Positions 23,849-32,859 of a stretch of DNA of 64,000 bases are shown here, piece after piece. Both the position numbers and the translations under genes were made by a program. Positions within the stretch are counted from its first letter, which is position 1; each line of letters begins with the position of its first letter. The notes below the pieces were generated by a model, which saw only the letters and a list, made by a program, of their open reading frames with translations, ran no database searches and was not told where the DNA came from. This DNA comes from Saccharomonospora glauca K62. GTDB taxonomy: Bacteria > Actinomycetota > Actinomycetes > Mycobacteriales > Pseudonocardiaceae. Location: contig NZ_CM001484.1 in assembly GCF_000243395.2 (NCBI RefSeq), positions 2,599,847 to 2,663,846 on the forward strand, in the 5' to 3' direction.

Positions 23849-25087
23849 TCAGTGACGCGGCCGGGTCTCCCCCGCGGACAGCCCGGCGACGGGGCCGATG
23901 ACGGTCACCGCCGGAGGGCGGATGCCCGCGTCGGCCACGGCTCGGGCCACCTCCGCGAGCGTCGACCGCACCGCCCGCTGGGTTCGCAACGTGCCCTCCT
24001 GCACGACCGCCACCGGGGTGTCCGCCGGACGGCCCGCCGCGATCAGCGTGTCGGCAACGACGCCCAGGTGCTCGACTCCCATCAGCAGCACGACGGTGCC
24101 GCGCATCCCGCCGAGCGCCTTCCAGTCCACGAGCGACCGGTCGTCGCCGGGCGGGACGTGGGCCGAGACGACGACGACCTCGTGGGCCACGCCGCGGTGG
24201 GTCACCGGGACGTCCGCGGCCGCGGGCACCGAGAACGCGCTCGTCACCCCCGGTACCACGGTGACCGGGACCCCGGCCTCGACACAGGCGCGCAGCTCCT
24301 CGAAACCTCGGCCGAAGACGTAGGGGTCGCCGCCCTTGAGACGCACCACGAACCGGCCCTCGCGGGCACGCTCGATCAGCACGCGGTTGATGGTCTCCTG
24401 CGCGGCGGCGCGCCCGTACGGGATCTTCGCCGCGTCCACGACCTCCACGTGGCCGGGCAGCTCGTCCAGCAGCTCACGCGGGGCGAGACGGTCGACCACC
24501 ACGACGTCGGCCTTGGCGAGCAACCGCCGCCCTCGCACCGTGATGAGTTCGGGGTCGCCCGGTCCCCCGCCCACGAGGGCCACGCCCCCGGTCGGCTCCG
24601 CGTCCCGGCCGTCCGCTCCGGGGTCGGCCAGCACTCCCGTCCGCAGTCCGTCGAGCACCGCGTCCCGCACGGCGGAGGACCGTCTCGGGGCGCCCCCGGA
24701 CAACACGCCCACCAGGAGCCCGTCGTGCTTCCCCGTGGCGGGGGTGACCGCGCTGCCGTGGGCTGCGGCGTCGGCGCGCACGCAAAACACCCTGCGGCGC
24801 TCGGCCTCGGCCGCCACCGCCGCGTTCACGTCGGCGTCGTCGGTGCACGCGAGCGCGTACCAGGCGCCGTCGAGGTCACCGTCGCGGTAGGGACGTCGAT
24901 GCCAGACGAGCTCGCCCGCGTCGGCCAGCGCCTGCACCGAGGGGGTGGTGTGCGGGGCGACGACCTCCACCGCCGCGCCCGCGGCGAGCAGCCGAGATAG
25001 TCGTCGTTGGGCAACGGTTCCCCCGCCCACGACGACGACTTTGCGGCTCGCGAGGTCGAGCCCCGCCAGGTAGTGCTCCCGCGGCAT
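23849..25087 (-). CDS. cysG: Siroheme synthase CysG-type fusion
   Basis: 412 residues. The N-terminal precorrin-2 dehydrogenase/ferrochelatase-like domain has KVVVVGGGTVAQRR (about 16-29). The C-terminal uroporphyrinogen-III methyltransferase domain has VALVGGGPGDPELITVRG, LKGGDPYVFGRG and VPGVTSAFSVPAAADVPVTHRG. The product makes siroheme for sulfite or nitrite reductase. The central dimerisation part is shorter than in enterobacterial CysG, as usual for actinobacteria. No sulfite or nitrite reductase gene is in the window. Confidence 0.92.
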   Translation of the reverse strand: MPREHYLAGLDLASRKVVVVGGGTVAQRRLSRLLAAGAAVEVVAPHTTPSVQALADAGELVWHRRPYRDGDLDGAWYALACTDDADVNAAVAAEAERRRVFCVRADAAAHGSAVTPATGKHDGLLVGVLSGGAPRRSSAVRDAVLDGLRTGVLADPGADGRDAEPTGGVALVGGGPGDPELITVRGRRLLAKADVVVVDRLAPRELLDELPGHVEVVDAAKIPYGRAAAQETINRVLIERAREGRFVVRLKGGDPYVFGRGFEELRACVEAGVPVTVVPGVTSAFSVPAAADVPVTHRGVAHEVVVVSAHVPPGDDRSLVDWKALGGMRGTVVLLMGVEHLGVVADTLIAAGRPADTPVAVVQEGTLRTQRAVRSTLAEVARAVADAGIRPPAVTVIGPVAGLSAGETRPRH

Positions 25088-25162
25088 GTGGTCAGCTTGC
25101 CGTCAGGTGTGGGCGGGCGACGAGCGCGGTGGCGGTCGTCTCATCCCGCGTGTCTCACCGTC

Positions 25163-25570
25163 TCAGTCTTCGGGACGCAGGAGTGTCAGCATCTCGGCGT
25201 TGTCGAACATGCGCGCCGTGTCCAACGCGGACGGCTGTCCCAGCTCGGGGTCGGCGCCGCCGTCGAGCAGTGCTCGGACGACCTCCGCCTCGTTCTTGAA
25301 CACCGCGCCCGCGAGTGGGCTCTGTCCCCGGTCGTTGAGCCGGTTGGGGTCGGCGCCACGCCGCAGCAGCACGCGGACGGTGTCGGCGTGGCCGTGGTAG
25401 GCGGCGAGCATCACCAGGGTGTCGCCCTTGTCGTTGGTCAAATTGGCGGGGACGCCCGCGTCGACGTAGGCCGCGAGCGTCTCGGACTGGCCTTCCCTGG
25501 CGAAGTCGAACACCCGCGCCGCCAGTTCGAGCAACTCCGGGTCCGATTCCGGCGGGACGCTGTCGGTCAT
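25163..25570 (-). CDS. Small ankyrin-repeat protein
   Basis: 135 residues with about three ankyrin repeats: TLVMLAAYHGHADTVRVLLRRGADPNRLNDRG, SPLAGAVFKNEAEVVRALLDGGADPE, then a shorter last repeat. No signal peptide. It starts 31 bases after the PLP-decarboxylase stop on the same strand, so it is probably last in the MFS/decarboxylase operon. It may act as a cytoplasmic protein-protein adaptor; no partner can be named. Confidence 0.85.
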   Translation of the reverse strand: MTDSVPPESDPELLELAARVFDFAREGQSETLAAYVDAGVPANLTNDKGDTLVMLAAYHGHADTVRVLLRRGADPNRLNDRGQSPLAGAVFKNEAEVVRALLDGGADPELGQPSALDTARMFDNAEMLTLLRPED

Positions 25571-25601
25571 GTCTTCAGCGTGCCATGCCCGTGCCCGGTG
25601 T

Positions 25602-27086
25602 TCAGGTTCCGAACGCGGGGAGTGCCGGGGTCCCCGCGACGGGCAGCTCGCCGGAGGGCCGGTACAGCAGGCCGAGGAACTCCAGCAGCACTCGCTCCCG
25701 CAGGCGGCCCGGCGCCGCGGCGAGCAGCGCGTTGATCGGTGCCATGCGGGTGGGCAGCCCGGCGCCCGACGCCGCCGACGGCAGCGCCGCGGCGAGCAAG
25801 TCCCGGAACTGCTGGGGTGAGAACCGGTCGGGGTCGAGGCCGGCCACCAGCTCCCGCAGTGCCGGGTCCACGGCCACCGGGCCCGCTTGCCGAGCGGCCT
25901 CCACGGAGGCTCGCAGGTCGGTGAGGAAGTCGTCCTCGCAGCCGTGATTGACGGCGGTGACGGTCAGGTGGAGGTTGACCGGCGAGTGCCCGTGCGCGAA
26001 CTGCGGCTGGACGTACCAGCCGCGCTCCCGCATCTCGTCGGCGACGGTGAAGAGGTCGAAGCCGACGTCCTCCGGGGCGCCCTCGGTGGCCACGGCCAGC
26101 AACGTGGAGTCGGGATCGCCCAGCACTCGCAGGCCCGCCGTCGTCTCGATCCCCTCCCGGATCGTCTCGACGGCGGCCAGCGTGTCGCGGGCCAGCCGGA
26201 GATAGCCCTCGTCGCCGAGGTACCGGACCACGGCCCACGCCGCGGCGAGCGGACCGCCCGAGCGGGTGGACTGCACGGTGGTGTTGAGCATCGTGTAGCC
26301 GGGCCAGTCGGCACTACCGAAGTAGTGGCCACGCCGCAGCTCGGCGTTCGCGTGCAGCAGCACCGACGTCCCCTTGGGACAGTAGGCGTACTTGTGCAGG
26401 TCCACCGAGACGCTGGTGACGCCGGGGACGGAGAGGTCGAAGTCGGGGGTCTCGACGCCGAGCCTGCGCAGGTAGGGCAGGACCCAGCCGCCGATGCAGG
26501 CGTCGACGTGCATCCGGACCCCGCGCGCGGCCGCGGCGGCCGCGATCTCGGGAATCGGGTCCACCACGCCGTGCGCGTACGACGGAGCGCTGGCGACCAC
26601 GAGCACCGTGTCGTCGTCGACGGCCGCCGCCATCGCCTCCGGGTCGGCCCGGAAGGTGACGGGGTCGACCTCGACGTCCACCACCCGCAGCCCGAAGAGG
26701 TGGGCGGCCTTGCGGAAAGCCGCGTGCGCGGTGGTGGGCAGGACCAGCGCCGGGTCGGCGACCTCCGGGCGTCCCTCCCTGGCCGCCAGGACCGCGAGCA
26801 GACACGACTCGGTGCCTCCCGAGGTCACCGTTCCCACCGTCTCGGCGTCCCCGCCGAGCAGTGCCGCGGCCGCCGCGACGAGGTCGTTCTCCATCCGCAA
26901 CAGGCCGGGGAACGTGGTGGGGTCGAGCGCGTTCGCCGCCGCCGCCGACGCGTACGCCCGCGCGCCGAGTTCGTCGAGCGCGGCGAGGCCGCTGTCGTAC
27001 ACGTAGGCGAGCGTGCGGCCGCCGTGGGTGGGCGCGTCGGCGGCGCGCAGGGCCCGCACCTCCTCCAGGACGTCCTCGATGTTCAT
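25602..27086 (-). CDS. PLP-dependent decarboxylase/lyase (group II, sphingosine-phosphate-lyase-like)
   Basis: 494 residues. The fold-type I core has VTSGGTESCLLAVLAAREGRPE (about 87-108), VDACIGGWVLPYLRRLG and the PLP lysine in SVDLHKYAYCPKGTS (Lys 232). The pattern is that of the glutamate-decarboxylase / sphinganine-1-phosphate-aldolase branch. A C-terminal extension of about 100 residues (beyond ALRELVAG near 388) is unusual and lacks a recognised domain. ATGA overlap with the upstream MFS gene implies the transporter moves its substrate or product. The substrate is unknown. Confidence 0.82.
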   Translation of the reverse strand: MNIEDVLEEVRALRAADAPTHGGRTLAYVYDSGLAALDELGARAYASAAAANALDPTTFPGLLRMENDLVAAAAALLGGDAETVGTVTSGGTESCLLAVLAAREGRPEVADPALVLPTTAHAAFRKAAHLFGLRVVDVEVDPVTFRADPEAMAAAVDDDTVLVVASAPSYAHGVVDPIPEIAAAAAARGVRMHVDACIGGWVLPYLRRLGVETPDFDLSVPGVTSVSVDLHKYAYCPKGTSVLLHANAELRRGHYFGSADWPGYTMLNTTVQSTRSGGPLAAAWAVVRYLGDEGYLRLARDTLAAVETIREGIETTAGLRVLGDPDSTLLAVATEGAPEDVGFDLFTVADEMRERGWYVQPQFAHGHSPVNLHLTVTAVNHGCEDDFLTDLRASVEAARQAGPVAVDPALRELVAGLDPDRFSPQQFRDLLAAALPSAASGAGLPTRMAPINALLAAAPGRLRERVLLEFLGLLYRPSGELPVAGTPALPAFGT

Positions 27087-28426
27087 GCTTCGACCGCCTT
27101 CCCGTCGTCTCGATCGCGCCGCTTCCGCTCCGAGCTGAACACCTCGCGCCGCAACAGCGGCAGCCCGAGCGCCACGAGCACGGCGGGCAGCAGCGAGAAG
27201 CCGACCGTGATGGCCGTGACCGCACTCTCGGGCTGGGAGGCCGCCGCGTCGGTGCTGGACACGTAGCCGCCCCACGAGAGCACGAGCCCGAACAGGCTCG
27301 GCCCGAGCGCGAGCCCGAGTGCCTCGGCCGCCGTCCACACCCCCGCCGTCACCCCGGCCCTGGCCTCCCCGGTGCGACGCTCCTCCTCGGTGATCAGATC
27401 GGGCAGCAACGCCAGCGGGAACACCTGGATGCCCGCGTAACCGACCCCGGCCAACGCCGCCAGGACGAACACCATGGCGGGCGGCAGCGCTCGCGCGAAC
27501 ACCAGGCCGGCCAGGGCGAGGGAGAGCGCCACCGTGGCCACTCGGAAGCCGGCGAGCTTGCCTCCCGACCGTCCCACGCGGTCCCACAGCGGCATCACCA
27601 GCAGCGCGGGGCCCACGAACCCGGCGAACAGCAACGACTGGTAACCGGCGTCGCCCAGGACGTACCGGGCGACGTAGCTCACCGCGGCGAGCAGCGTGGC
27701 GACCCCCAGCGCCTGGATGAAGTACACGCCGAGCAGCAGCCGGAACGAGCGCCACCGCCGCATCGTCGCGACGAGCTCCCGCCACGACGCCGTGGGCCTA
27801 CGGGGCTCGCTGACCGGCACCCCGCGGATGCCCAGGATCACGGCGACCGTGCCCAGCACGATGAGCACGGCCACGAACACCCCCATCACGCGGTAGCCGT
27901 TGACTCCCCCGATGCCGTTGGTGATGGCCGGGGCGAGCGCCCCCGAGGTGAGGATCGCCAGGGCGAGCACGGCGATGCGCCACGTCGTGAGGCGGGTGCG
28001 TTCGTGGTAGCCGTCGGTGAGTTCGGCGGGCAACGCGTTGAAGGGCACTTGGAAGAACGCGAACGCCGTGGCGCACAGGAAGAACACCGCCACGACGTAG
28101 GCGGAGTCGGCTCCGACGCTGCCGAACCCCGGATGGGCGAACAGCGCCGCGAACGTGACCGCGAGCACGAGACCTCCCGCCACGAGCGACCGGGTGCGGC
28201 TGCCGCGCCGTGCGAGGTCCGCGTCGGACAGTCGGCCCGCCACGGGGTTGAACACCACGTCCCAGGCCTTCGGCAGCAGCACGATGGCCCCGGCCGCCGC
28301 CGCGGGCACGGCGAGCGTGTCGGTCAGGTAGGGAAGCAACAGCAGGCCGGGCACGGTGCCGAACGCCCCGGTGACGAAGGACCCCAGCGAGTAGCCCAGG
28401 CGGGTGCGGGTGCCGAGTGCGGACAT
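27083..28426 (-). CDS. MFS transporter of the GPH (MelB-like) type
   Basis: 447 residues and about 12 membrane helices. The N-terminal block LGYSLGSFVTGAFGTVPGLLLLPYLTD, LLPKAWDVVFNPVAGRLSD and AFAFFQVPFNALPAELTDGYHERTRLTTWR match glycoside-pentoside-hexuronide:cation symporters. GGGAGAG precedes the ATG at 28426. It overlaps the PLP decarboxylase by ATGA and is divergent from a TetR regulator, so this is probably a regulated uptake and degradation operon. Despite the family name, such proteins may also move amino acids or other solutes. Confidence 0.83.
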   Translation of the reverse strand: MSALGTRTRLGYSLGSFVTGAFGTVPGLLLLPYLTDTLAVPAAAAGAIVLLPKAWDVVFNPVAGRLSDADLARRGSRTRSLVAGGLVLAVTFAALFAHPGFGSVGADSAYVVAVFFLCATAFAFFQVPFNALPAELTDGYHERTRLTTWRIAVLALAILTSGALAPAITNGIGGVNGYRVMGVFVAVLIVLGTVAVILGIRGVPVSEPRRPTASWRELVATMRRWRSFRLLLGVYFIQALGVATLLAAVSYVARYVLGDAGYQSLLFAGFVGPALLVMPLWDRVGRSGGKLAGFRVATVALSLALAGLVFARALPPAMVFVLAALAGVGYAGIQVFPLALLPDLITEEERRTGEARAGVTAGVWTAAEALGLALGPSLFGLVLSWGGYVSSTDAAASQPESAVTAITVGFSLLPAVLVALGLPLLRREVFSSERKRRDRDDGKAVEA

Positions 28427-28605
28427 GGCTCTCCCGACGACGGTGGTGATCGACTGCCGGGCATCGTCCCACCGCACGCGCTCGTGCTGTCAGCCGGGCC
28501 ACACCAACGGCCGATCGACTGGTGGAGTCGTCCCTTTCGTCCCGGTGGCGCCCCACTCGGATTCGCACCTTTCGGAGGTAGGGTCGACAACAGAGGTAGT
28601 CAATT

Positions 28606-29229
28606 GTGGAAACGAAAGAGATGACGGGGACCGAGCGCACCTGGGCGGGCACCACGCTGGCCGACCGCAGAGCCACCCGCCGCCAACAGCTCCTCGACGC
28701 GGGTCTGGACCTACTCGGCACGTCGGCGGGCACGGCCGTGAGCGTACGGGCCGTCTGTCGCAACGCGCAGCTCACCGAACGCTACTTCTACGAGAACTTC
28801 ACCGACCGCGACGACCTCGTCGTGGCCGTCTACGACCACGTGGTCTCCCTCGCCCACCGCACCCTCGTCGAGGCCGTCGAGAACGCGGGTCCCGAGCCTC
28901 GGGCCCGTGCCGAGGCCGCCGTGTCGGCGTTCGCGACCCTCGCCCTCGACGACCCCCGTAAGGGCCGGGTGCTTCTGCTCGCCCCACTCGCCGATCCGGC
29001 ACTGCGGCGCATCGGCGCGCAACGCCTGCCGATGTTCGCCGAGCTGGTGTCCGAACAGCTCTCCGATCGAGTCGACGACGAGGACCGGACCATGACGGCG
29101 ACCGCGCTGGTGGGCGGACTGGCGAACCTGTTCATCGCCTACTTGAGCGGCACGCTCGACGTCACCCGCGAACGTCTCACCGCCCACTGCGTCCGGCTGG
29201 TGCTCGGCGCGGAGGCACTGCACTCGTGA
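28606..29229 (+). CDS. TetR-family regulator
   Basis: 207 residues. The helix-turn-helix covers VSVRAVCRNAQLTERYFYENFTDRDDLVVAVYDHV (about 46-80). It is divergent from the MFS/PLP-decarboxylase/ankyrin operon and most likely controls it. Starts: GTG at 28606 or the ATG at 28621 after GAAAGAG; the choice changes only five residues. The 179-bp spacer contains a repeated GATCGACTG (near 28446 and 28513) but no clear palindrome. Confidence 0.83.
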   Translation: METKEMTGTERTWAGTTLADRRATRRQQLLDAGLDLLGTSAGTAVSVRAVCRNAQLTERYFYENFTDRDDLVVAVYDHVVSLAHRTLVEAVENAGPEPRARAEAAVSAFATLALDDPRKGRVLLLAPLADPALRRIGAQRLPMFAELVSEQLSDRVDDEDRTMTATALVGGLANLFIAYLSGTLDVTRERLTAHCVRLVLGAEALHS

Positions 29230-29265
29230 CGTCCCCGCCGCGAGGGCACGGCACGGCGGGGACGT
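29229..29265 (+). terminator. Terminator hairpin after the TetR gene
   Basis: 12-base perfect stem ACGTCCCCGCCG / CGGCGGGGACGT with a 13-base loop, beginning in the TetR stop codon. No T-run follows. It separates the TetR gene from the convergent xylA. Confidence 0.65.
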
Positions 29266-29266
29266 A

Positions 29267-29325
29267 CACGAACTGCGGACACGCGCTCACGAACTGCGGA
29301 CACGTGTTCGTGAAGTGCGGACACG
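29267..29325. repeat. Three 21-bp-period intergenic repeats, core TGCGGACACG
   Basis: The 10-mer TGCGGACACG occurs at 29274, 29295 and 29316, exactly 21 bases apart, each preceded by a CACGAAC-like heptamer. It lies between the TetR terminator and the xylA stop. The same 10-mer and period recur at 37625-37840. Confidence 0.8.
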
Positions 29326-29340
29326 CGCGCGGGGCTTCGA

Positions 29341-30510
29341 TCAGGCGGCGCCCAGCAGGTGTTCGAAGGCCAGTTGGGACAGTTGCGCGTAGGCGTAGCC
29401 GCGTTCGGCGGCGGCCTCGGCGTCGAAGTCCTCGAAGGCCGTGCGGTCGGCCTTGAGGTCGGCGATGGTCTCCCCCTCGCCCAGGGTGGGCTGTGACAGC
29501 TCCGTCACGCGCGAGCGTTCGAGTGCCTCGGCCACCCTCGGGTCGGCACGGAAGGCCCTGGCCCGTTCCCGCAGCAACAAGTACGACCGCATGCAGGCCT
29601 CCGCGCTCGCCCACACGCCCTCGATGTCCTCGGTGCGCGGCGGCTTGTAGTCGAAGTGCCGGGGCCCGTCGTAGCCGCCGTGTTCGAGCAGGTCCACGAG
29701 GAAGAACGCCGAGAGCACGTCGCCGTGCCCGAAGATGAGATCCTGGTCGTAGCGCGGGCCATGCTGGCCGTTCAGGTCGATGTGGAACAGCTTGCCCTGC
29801 CACAGCGCCTGGCCGATGCCGTGCACGAAGTTCAGTCCCGCCATCTGTTCGTGCCCGACCTCGGGGTTCACGCCCACCATCTCGTGGTGCTCCAACGTGG
29901 AGATGAACGCCAGGGCATGTCCGATCGTGGGCAGCAGGATGTCGCCTCGGGGCTCGTTCGGCTTGGGCTCCAGCGCCAGGCGCAGGTCGTAGCCCTGGTC
30001 GATCACGTACTGCGCGAGGGTGTCGATGCCTTCGCGATAGCGGTCCATCGCGGCCCGCACGTCCTTCGCCGCGTCGGTCTCGCTGCCCTCGCGACCACCC
30101 CACAGCACGTACGTCTTGGCTCCGAGCTCGGCGGCGAGGTCCATGTTGCGCATGACCTTGCGCAGGGCGAACCGGCGGATGTCCCGGTCGTTGTTGGTCA
30201 GGGCGCCGTCCTTGAACACCGGGTGGGTGAACAGGTTGGTGGTGGCCATCGGTACCACCAGCCCCGTTTCGTCGAGCGCGGTGCGGAACCGGCTGATGCG
30301 CTTCTGCCGTTCGCCGTCGTCACTGCCGAAGGGAATCAGGTCGTCGTCGTGGAACGTCACGCCCCACGCACCGAGTTCGGCCAGCCGATGCACGGCCTCG
30401 ACGGCGTCCAGCGCGGGACGGGTGGCGTCGCCGAACGGGTCGTTCGCCCGCCAGCCCACCGTCCACAAGCCGAAGCTGAACTTGTCCTCCGCCACGGGTT
30501 TGTCGACCAC
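29341..30510 (-). CDS. xylA: Xylose isomerase
   Basis: 389 residues. It converts D-xylose to D-xylulose with two divalent metals. The family sequence is clear: [37 protein letters not shown] (catalytic His), [13 protein letters not shown] (metal-binding Glu and Lys), [21 protein letters not shown] and [11 protein letters not shown]. The length is typical of the actinobacterial class I enzyme. The GTG at 30510 has GGGAGG seven bases upstream. It is divergent from a ROK repressor; no xylulokinase gene is in the window. Confidence 0.96.
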   Translation of the reverse strand: MVDKPVAEDKFSFGLWTVGWRANDPFGDATRPALDAVEAVHRLAELGAWGVTFHDDDLIPFGSDDGERQKRISRFRTALDETGLVVPMATTNLFTHPVFKDGALTNNDRDIRRFALRKVMRNMDLAAELGAKTYVLWGGREGSETDAAKDVRAAMDRYREGIDTLAQYVIDQGYDLRLALEPKPNEPRGDILLPTIGHALAFISTLEHHEMVGVNPEVGHEQMAGLNFVHGIGQALWQGKLFHIDLNGQHGPRYDQDLIFGHGDVLSAFFLVDLLEHGGYDGPRHFDYKPPRTEDIEGVWASAEACMRSYLLLRERARAFRADPRVAEALERSRVTELSQPTLGEGETIADLKADRTAFEDFDAEAAAERGYAYAQLSQLAFEHLLGAA

Positions 30511-30550
30511 GGTGTCCTCCCGCTTCCTGTGCGTCGTTGGCGCCGCAATA

Positions 30551-30565
30551 GTTCGAGCACTGAAC
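30551..30565. promoter_or_regulatory. ROK/XylR-type operator, xylA side
   Basis: GTTC-GAGCACT-GAAC, extended by one more pair to AGTTC...GAACT. It shares the GTTC-N7-GAAC pattern with the site at 30596-30616 and lies 41 bases upstream of the xylA start. Confidence 0.6.
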
Positions 30566-30595
30566 TTATGTCTCCCCGGCCTGAAGGTCAAGGTT

Positions 30596-30616
30596 TTCGT
30601 TCAACGCCTGAACGAA
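30596..30616. promoter_or_regulatory. ROK/XylR-type operator, regulator side
   Basis: Perfect 8-base arms TTCGTTCA / TGAACGAA around ACGCC, containing GTTC-N7-GAAC. It lies directly before a TACGAT -10-like box (30617-30622), which ends six bases ahead of the GTG at 30629. A leaderless, autorepressed regulator gene is suggested. Confidence 0.65.
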
Positions 30617-30628
30617 TACGATGTCCGG

Positions 30629-31900
30629 GTGACCGACAGCGGCCCCGCGGGCCAGCACACCGTCCGGCGTCACAACTGCGCCCTCGTGCTGGACGCCATC
30701 GCCTCCTCGCCCGGCGTGTCCCGAGCCGAGGTCGCCGCGCGCACCGGACTCACGAAGGCCACGGTGTCGACCCTCGTCGACCGGCTCGTCACCGCGTCGT
30801 TGGTGCGGGAGGAGGGACGCCAGCACCGCAGCGGCCCGGGTCGCCGCGGGACCTCCCTGTCCCTGTCCCCCGACGGCCCCTGCGGCCTGGGTGTGGAGAT
30901 CGGGGTCGACTACCTCGCCACCTGCGTGGTCGGCCTCACCGGTGAGGTGCACGCCGAACACGTGCGACGGTTCGACAATCGGGATCGACCGCCGAGCCGG
31001 GTCCTGGCGCGAGCGGCCCGCGAGCTCGACCGCGCCCTCGCCGACACTGCCCGGCGGCGGCTCACCGTCGGAGGTGTGGGCGTCGCCGTACCGGGGCTGG
31101 TCGAGACGTCGAGCGGTCGCGTGATCGACGCGCCGAACCTCGGCTGGCAGGACGTCGACCTCGCCACGGACCTGCGCGAACACCTTCCCACACTGCCCGG
31201 CGACCTGATGATCGGCAACGAGGCGAACCTCGCCGCCGTCGCCGAGCTGGAAGCCCTGCGCCACCGCGACGAGGACACCCCCGACAGCTTCGTGTACGTC
31301 TCCGCCGAGATCGGTATCGGCGCGGGAATCGTGCTGGACGGAGCGCTGTTCGACGGCAGCCACGGACTCGGGGGCGAACTCGGTCACTTCCCCGTGCAGC
31401 CGCGCGGACCGCGGTGTTCGTGCGGTGCCCGAGGGTGCCTCGAACGACTCGCGGGTCAGGACGCCATCCTCGAACGCGCCGGGGCCGCCGACGTCGACAC
31501 CCTGGTGACCCGGCTCGACGCCGCCGAGCGCCCGGCCATCACCGCCGTCCGCTCGGCGGGCCGGATGCTGGGCTCGGCGCTGTCCGCCGTGGTCAACCTC
31601 CTCGACGTGACCACGATCGTGCTCGGCGGAACCTACGCGCGTCTGCATCCCTGGCTGGTGGACCCGCTGACCGCCGAACTGACCGACCGGCTCATGGGCT
31701 CACCGTGGCGTTCGGTCGAGGTACGCCGGTCGGTGCTCGGTGCCGAGGCGGCGGTGCGAGGAGCGGCCACCTCGGCACTGCGGACGGTGCTGACCGATCC
31801 CGACACCTACATCGCCCGCCGTGTTCAGGCGGAGGACCGCACCACCAACTCGGTGGGCAGCAGGATCGACGGAGGCAGCGGTTCCTCGCCCGCCAGCTGA
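30629..31900 (+). CDS. xylR: ROK-family transcriptional repressor, XylR-like
   Basis: 423 residues. The N-terminal winged helix (VRRHNCALVLDAIASSPGVSRAEVAARTGLTKATVSTLVDRLV, about 12-54) precedes a ROK sugar-kinase-like domain. That domain has VGVAVPGLVETSSGRVIDAPNLGW, HGLGGELGHFPV and the zinc motif CSCGARGCLE. It is divergent from xylA, so xylose is the likely inducer. The frame is open well upstream, but homology and a candidate leaderless promoter point to the GTG at 30629. The gene's 3' end overlaps cebR tail-to-tail by 76 bases. Confidence 0.85.
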   Translation: MTDSGPAGQHTVRRHNCALVLDAIASSPGVSRAEVAARTGLTKATVSTLVDRLVTASLVREEGRQHRSGPGRRGTSLSLSPDGPCGLGVEIGVDYLATCVVGLTGEVHAEHVRRFDNRDRPPSRVLARAARELDRALADTARRRLTVGGVGVAVPGLVETSSGRVIDAPNLGWQDVDLATDLREHLPTLPGDLMIGNEANLAAVAELEALRHRDEDTPDSFVYVSAEIGIGAGIVLDGALFDGSHGLGGELGHFPVQPRGPRCSCGARGCLERLAGQDAILERAGAADVDTLVTRLDAAERPAITAVRSAGRMLGSALSAVVNLLDVTTIVLGGTYARLHPWLVDPLTAELTDRLMGSPWRSVEVRRSVLGAEAAVRGAATSALRTVLTDPDTYIARRVQAEDRTTNSVGSRIDGGSGSSPAS

Positions 31901-32859
31901 GCGAGCAGTCGCCACGTCATCGTCCGCCCGAGTTCCTCCACCGGCTGGCGCACCGTGGTGAGGGCCGGGGTCACCGTCGTGGCCAGCACGGAGTCGTCGA
32001 ACCCGACCACGGCCACGTCGTCCGGCACCACCCTCCCCCTCGCGGCCAACTCGCGCAGGGCCCCCACCGCGATGATGTCGGCGGCGGCGAACACGGCGTC
32101 GAGATCCGGATGTCGGTCCAAAAGCTCCGCCATGGCCGCCGCACCCGCGTCCACGGTGAAGTCGCTGTGGACGACGGCGTCGGTGGCGAGCTTCGCCTCC
32201 GACACCCCGCGTCGCCACCCGGCCAGGCGGTCGATCCCCACCGCCATGTCGGCGGGCCCGGCCAACGTGCCGATGCGACGGCGACCGGTCGCCACCAGGT
32301 GCCGAGCCGCGGCCAGCGCGCCGGTGAAGTTGTCGGCGTCCACGTACGGCACATCGCCCCCGCTGAGCGGCCGCCCGCCCGCCACCACGGGCAGTCCCGC
32401 TTCGGCGAGCCGCTTCGGCAGCGGGTCGTTACCGTGCATGCTCACCACCAGCGCGCCGTCGACATGACCGCTGCTCAGGTACTTCTCCAGTCGTGCCCCG
32501 TCGTCGTCCTCGGCGAGCATCGTGAGCACGAGTTGCCGGTTGCTCCCGGACAGTCCGGCGTGCACGCCGCGCAGCACCCCGGCGAAGAACGGGTCGCTGA
32601 AGACCCGCTCGCCGGGCTCGGACACCACCAGGGCCACCGAGTTCGTCCTCCGCGTCACGAGGCTGCGGGCCGCCTCGTTGGGCACGTAGCCGAGGGACTC
32701 GATGGCTCTCGTCACGGCTTGTCGGGAACGAACGCTCACCCCCGGCGAATTGTTGATCACCCGGGAGACGGTCGAGCGGGACACGCCCGCCACTCGCGCC
32801 ACTTCCTCCAGTGTGGGCGCGCCACGGTGCTCGACCGTCGCGTTCCCGGGATCGATCAT
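31825..32859 (-). CDS. cebR: LacI-family repressor of the cellobiose operon, CebR-like
   Basis: 344 residues. The N-terminal LacI helix-turn-helix is TLEEVARVAGVSRSTVSRVINNSPGVSVRSR (about 16-46). A periplasmic-binding-type effector domain follows (VALVVSEPGERVFSDPFFAGVLRGV). It matches Streptomyces CebR and Thermobifida CelR, which bind TGGGAGCGCTCCCA and respond to cellobiose. Two such boxes lie upstream of cebE. The ATG at 32859 overlaps the bglC stop as ATGA, so the repressor is the last gene of its own operon. The 3' end overlaps the ROK gene by 76 bases. Confidence 0.88.
   Translation of the reverse strand: MIDPGNATVEHRGAPTLEEVARVAGVSRSTVSRVINNSPGVSVRSRQAVTRAIESLGYVPNEAARSLVTRRTNSVALVVSEPGERVFSDPFFAGVLRGVHAGLSGSNRQLVLTMLAEDDDGARLEKYLSSGHVDGALVVSMHGNDPLPKRLAEAGLPVVAGGRPLSGGDVPYVDADNFTGALAAARHLVATGRRRIGTLAGPADMAVGIDRLAGWRRGVSEAKLATDAVVHSDFTVDAGAAAMAELLDRHPDLDAVFAAADIIAVGALRELAARGRVVPDDVAVVGFDDSVLATTVTPALTTVRQPVEELGRTMTWRLLAQLAGEEPLPPSILLPTELVVRSSA

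Noticed and set aside
30629-31900. Sugar kinase (glucokinase) function for the ROK gene
   Set aside because: An N-terminal winged-helix DNA-binding domain and divergent xylA with paired operators indicate a repressor.
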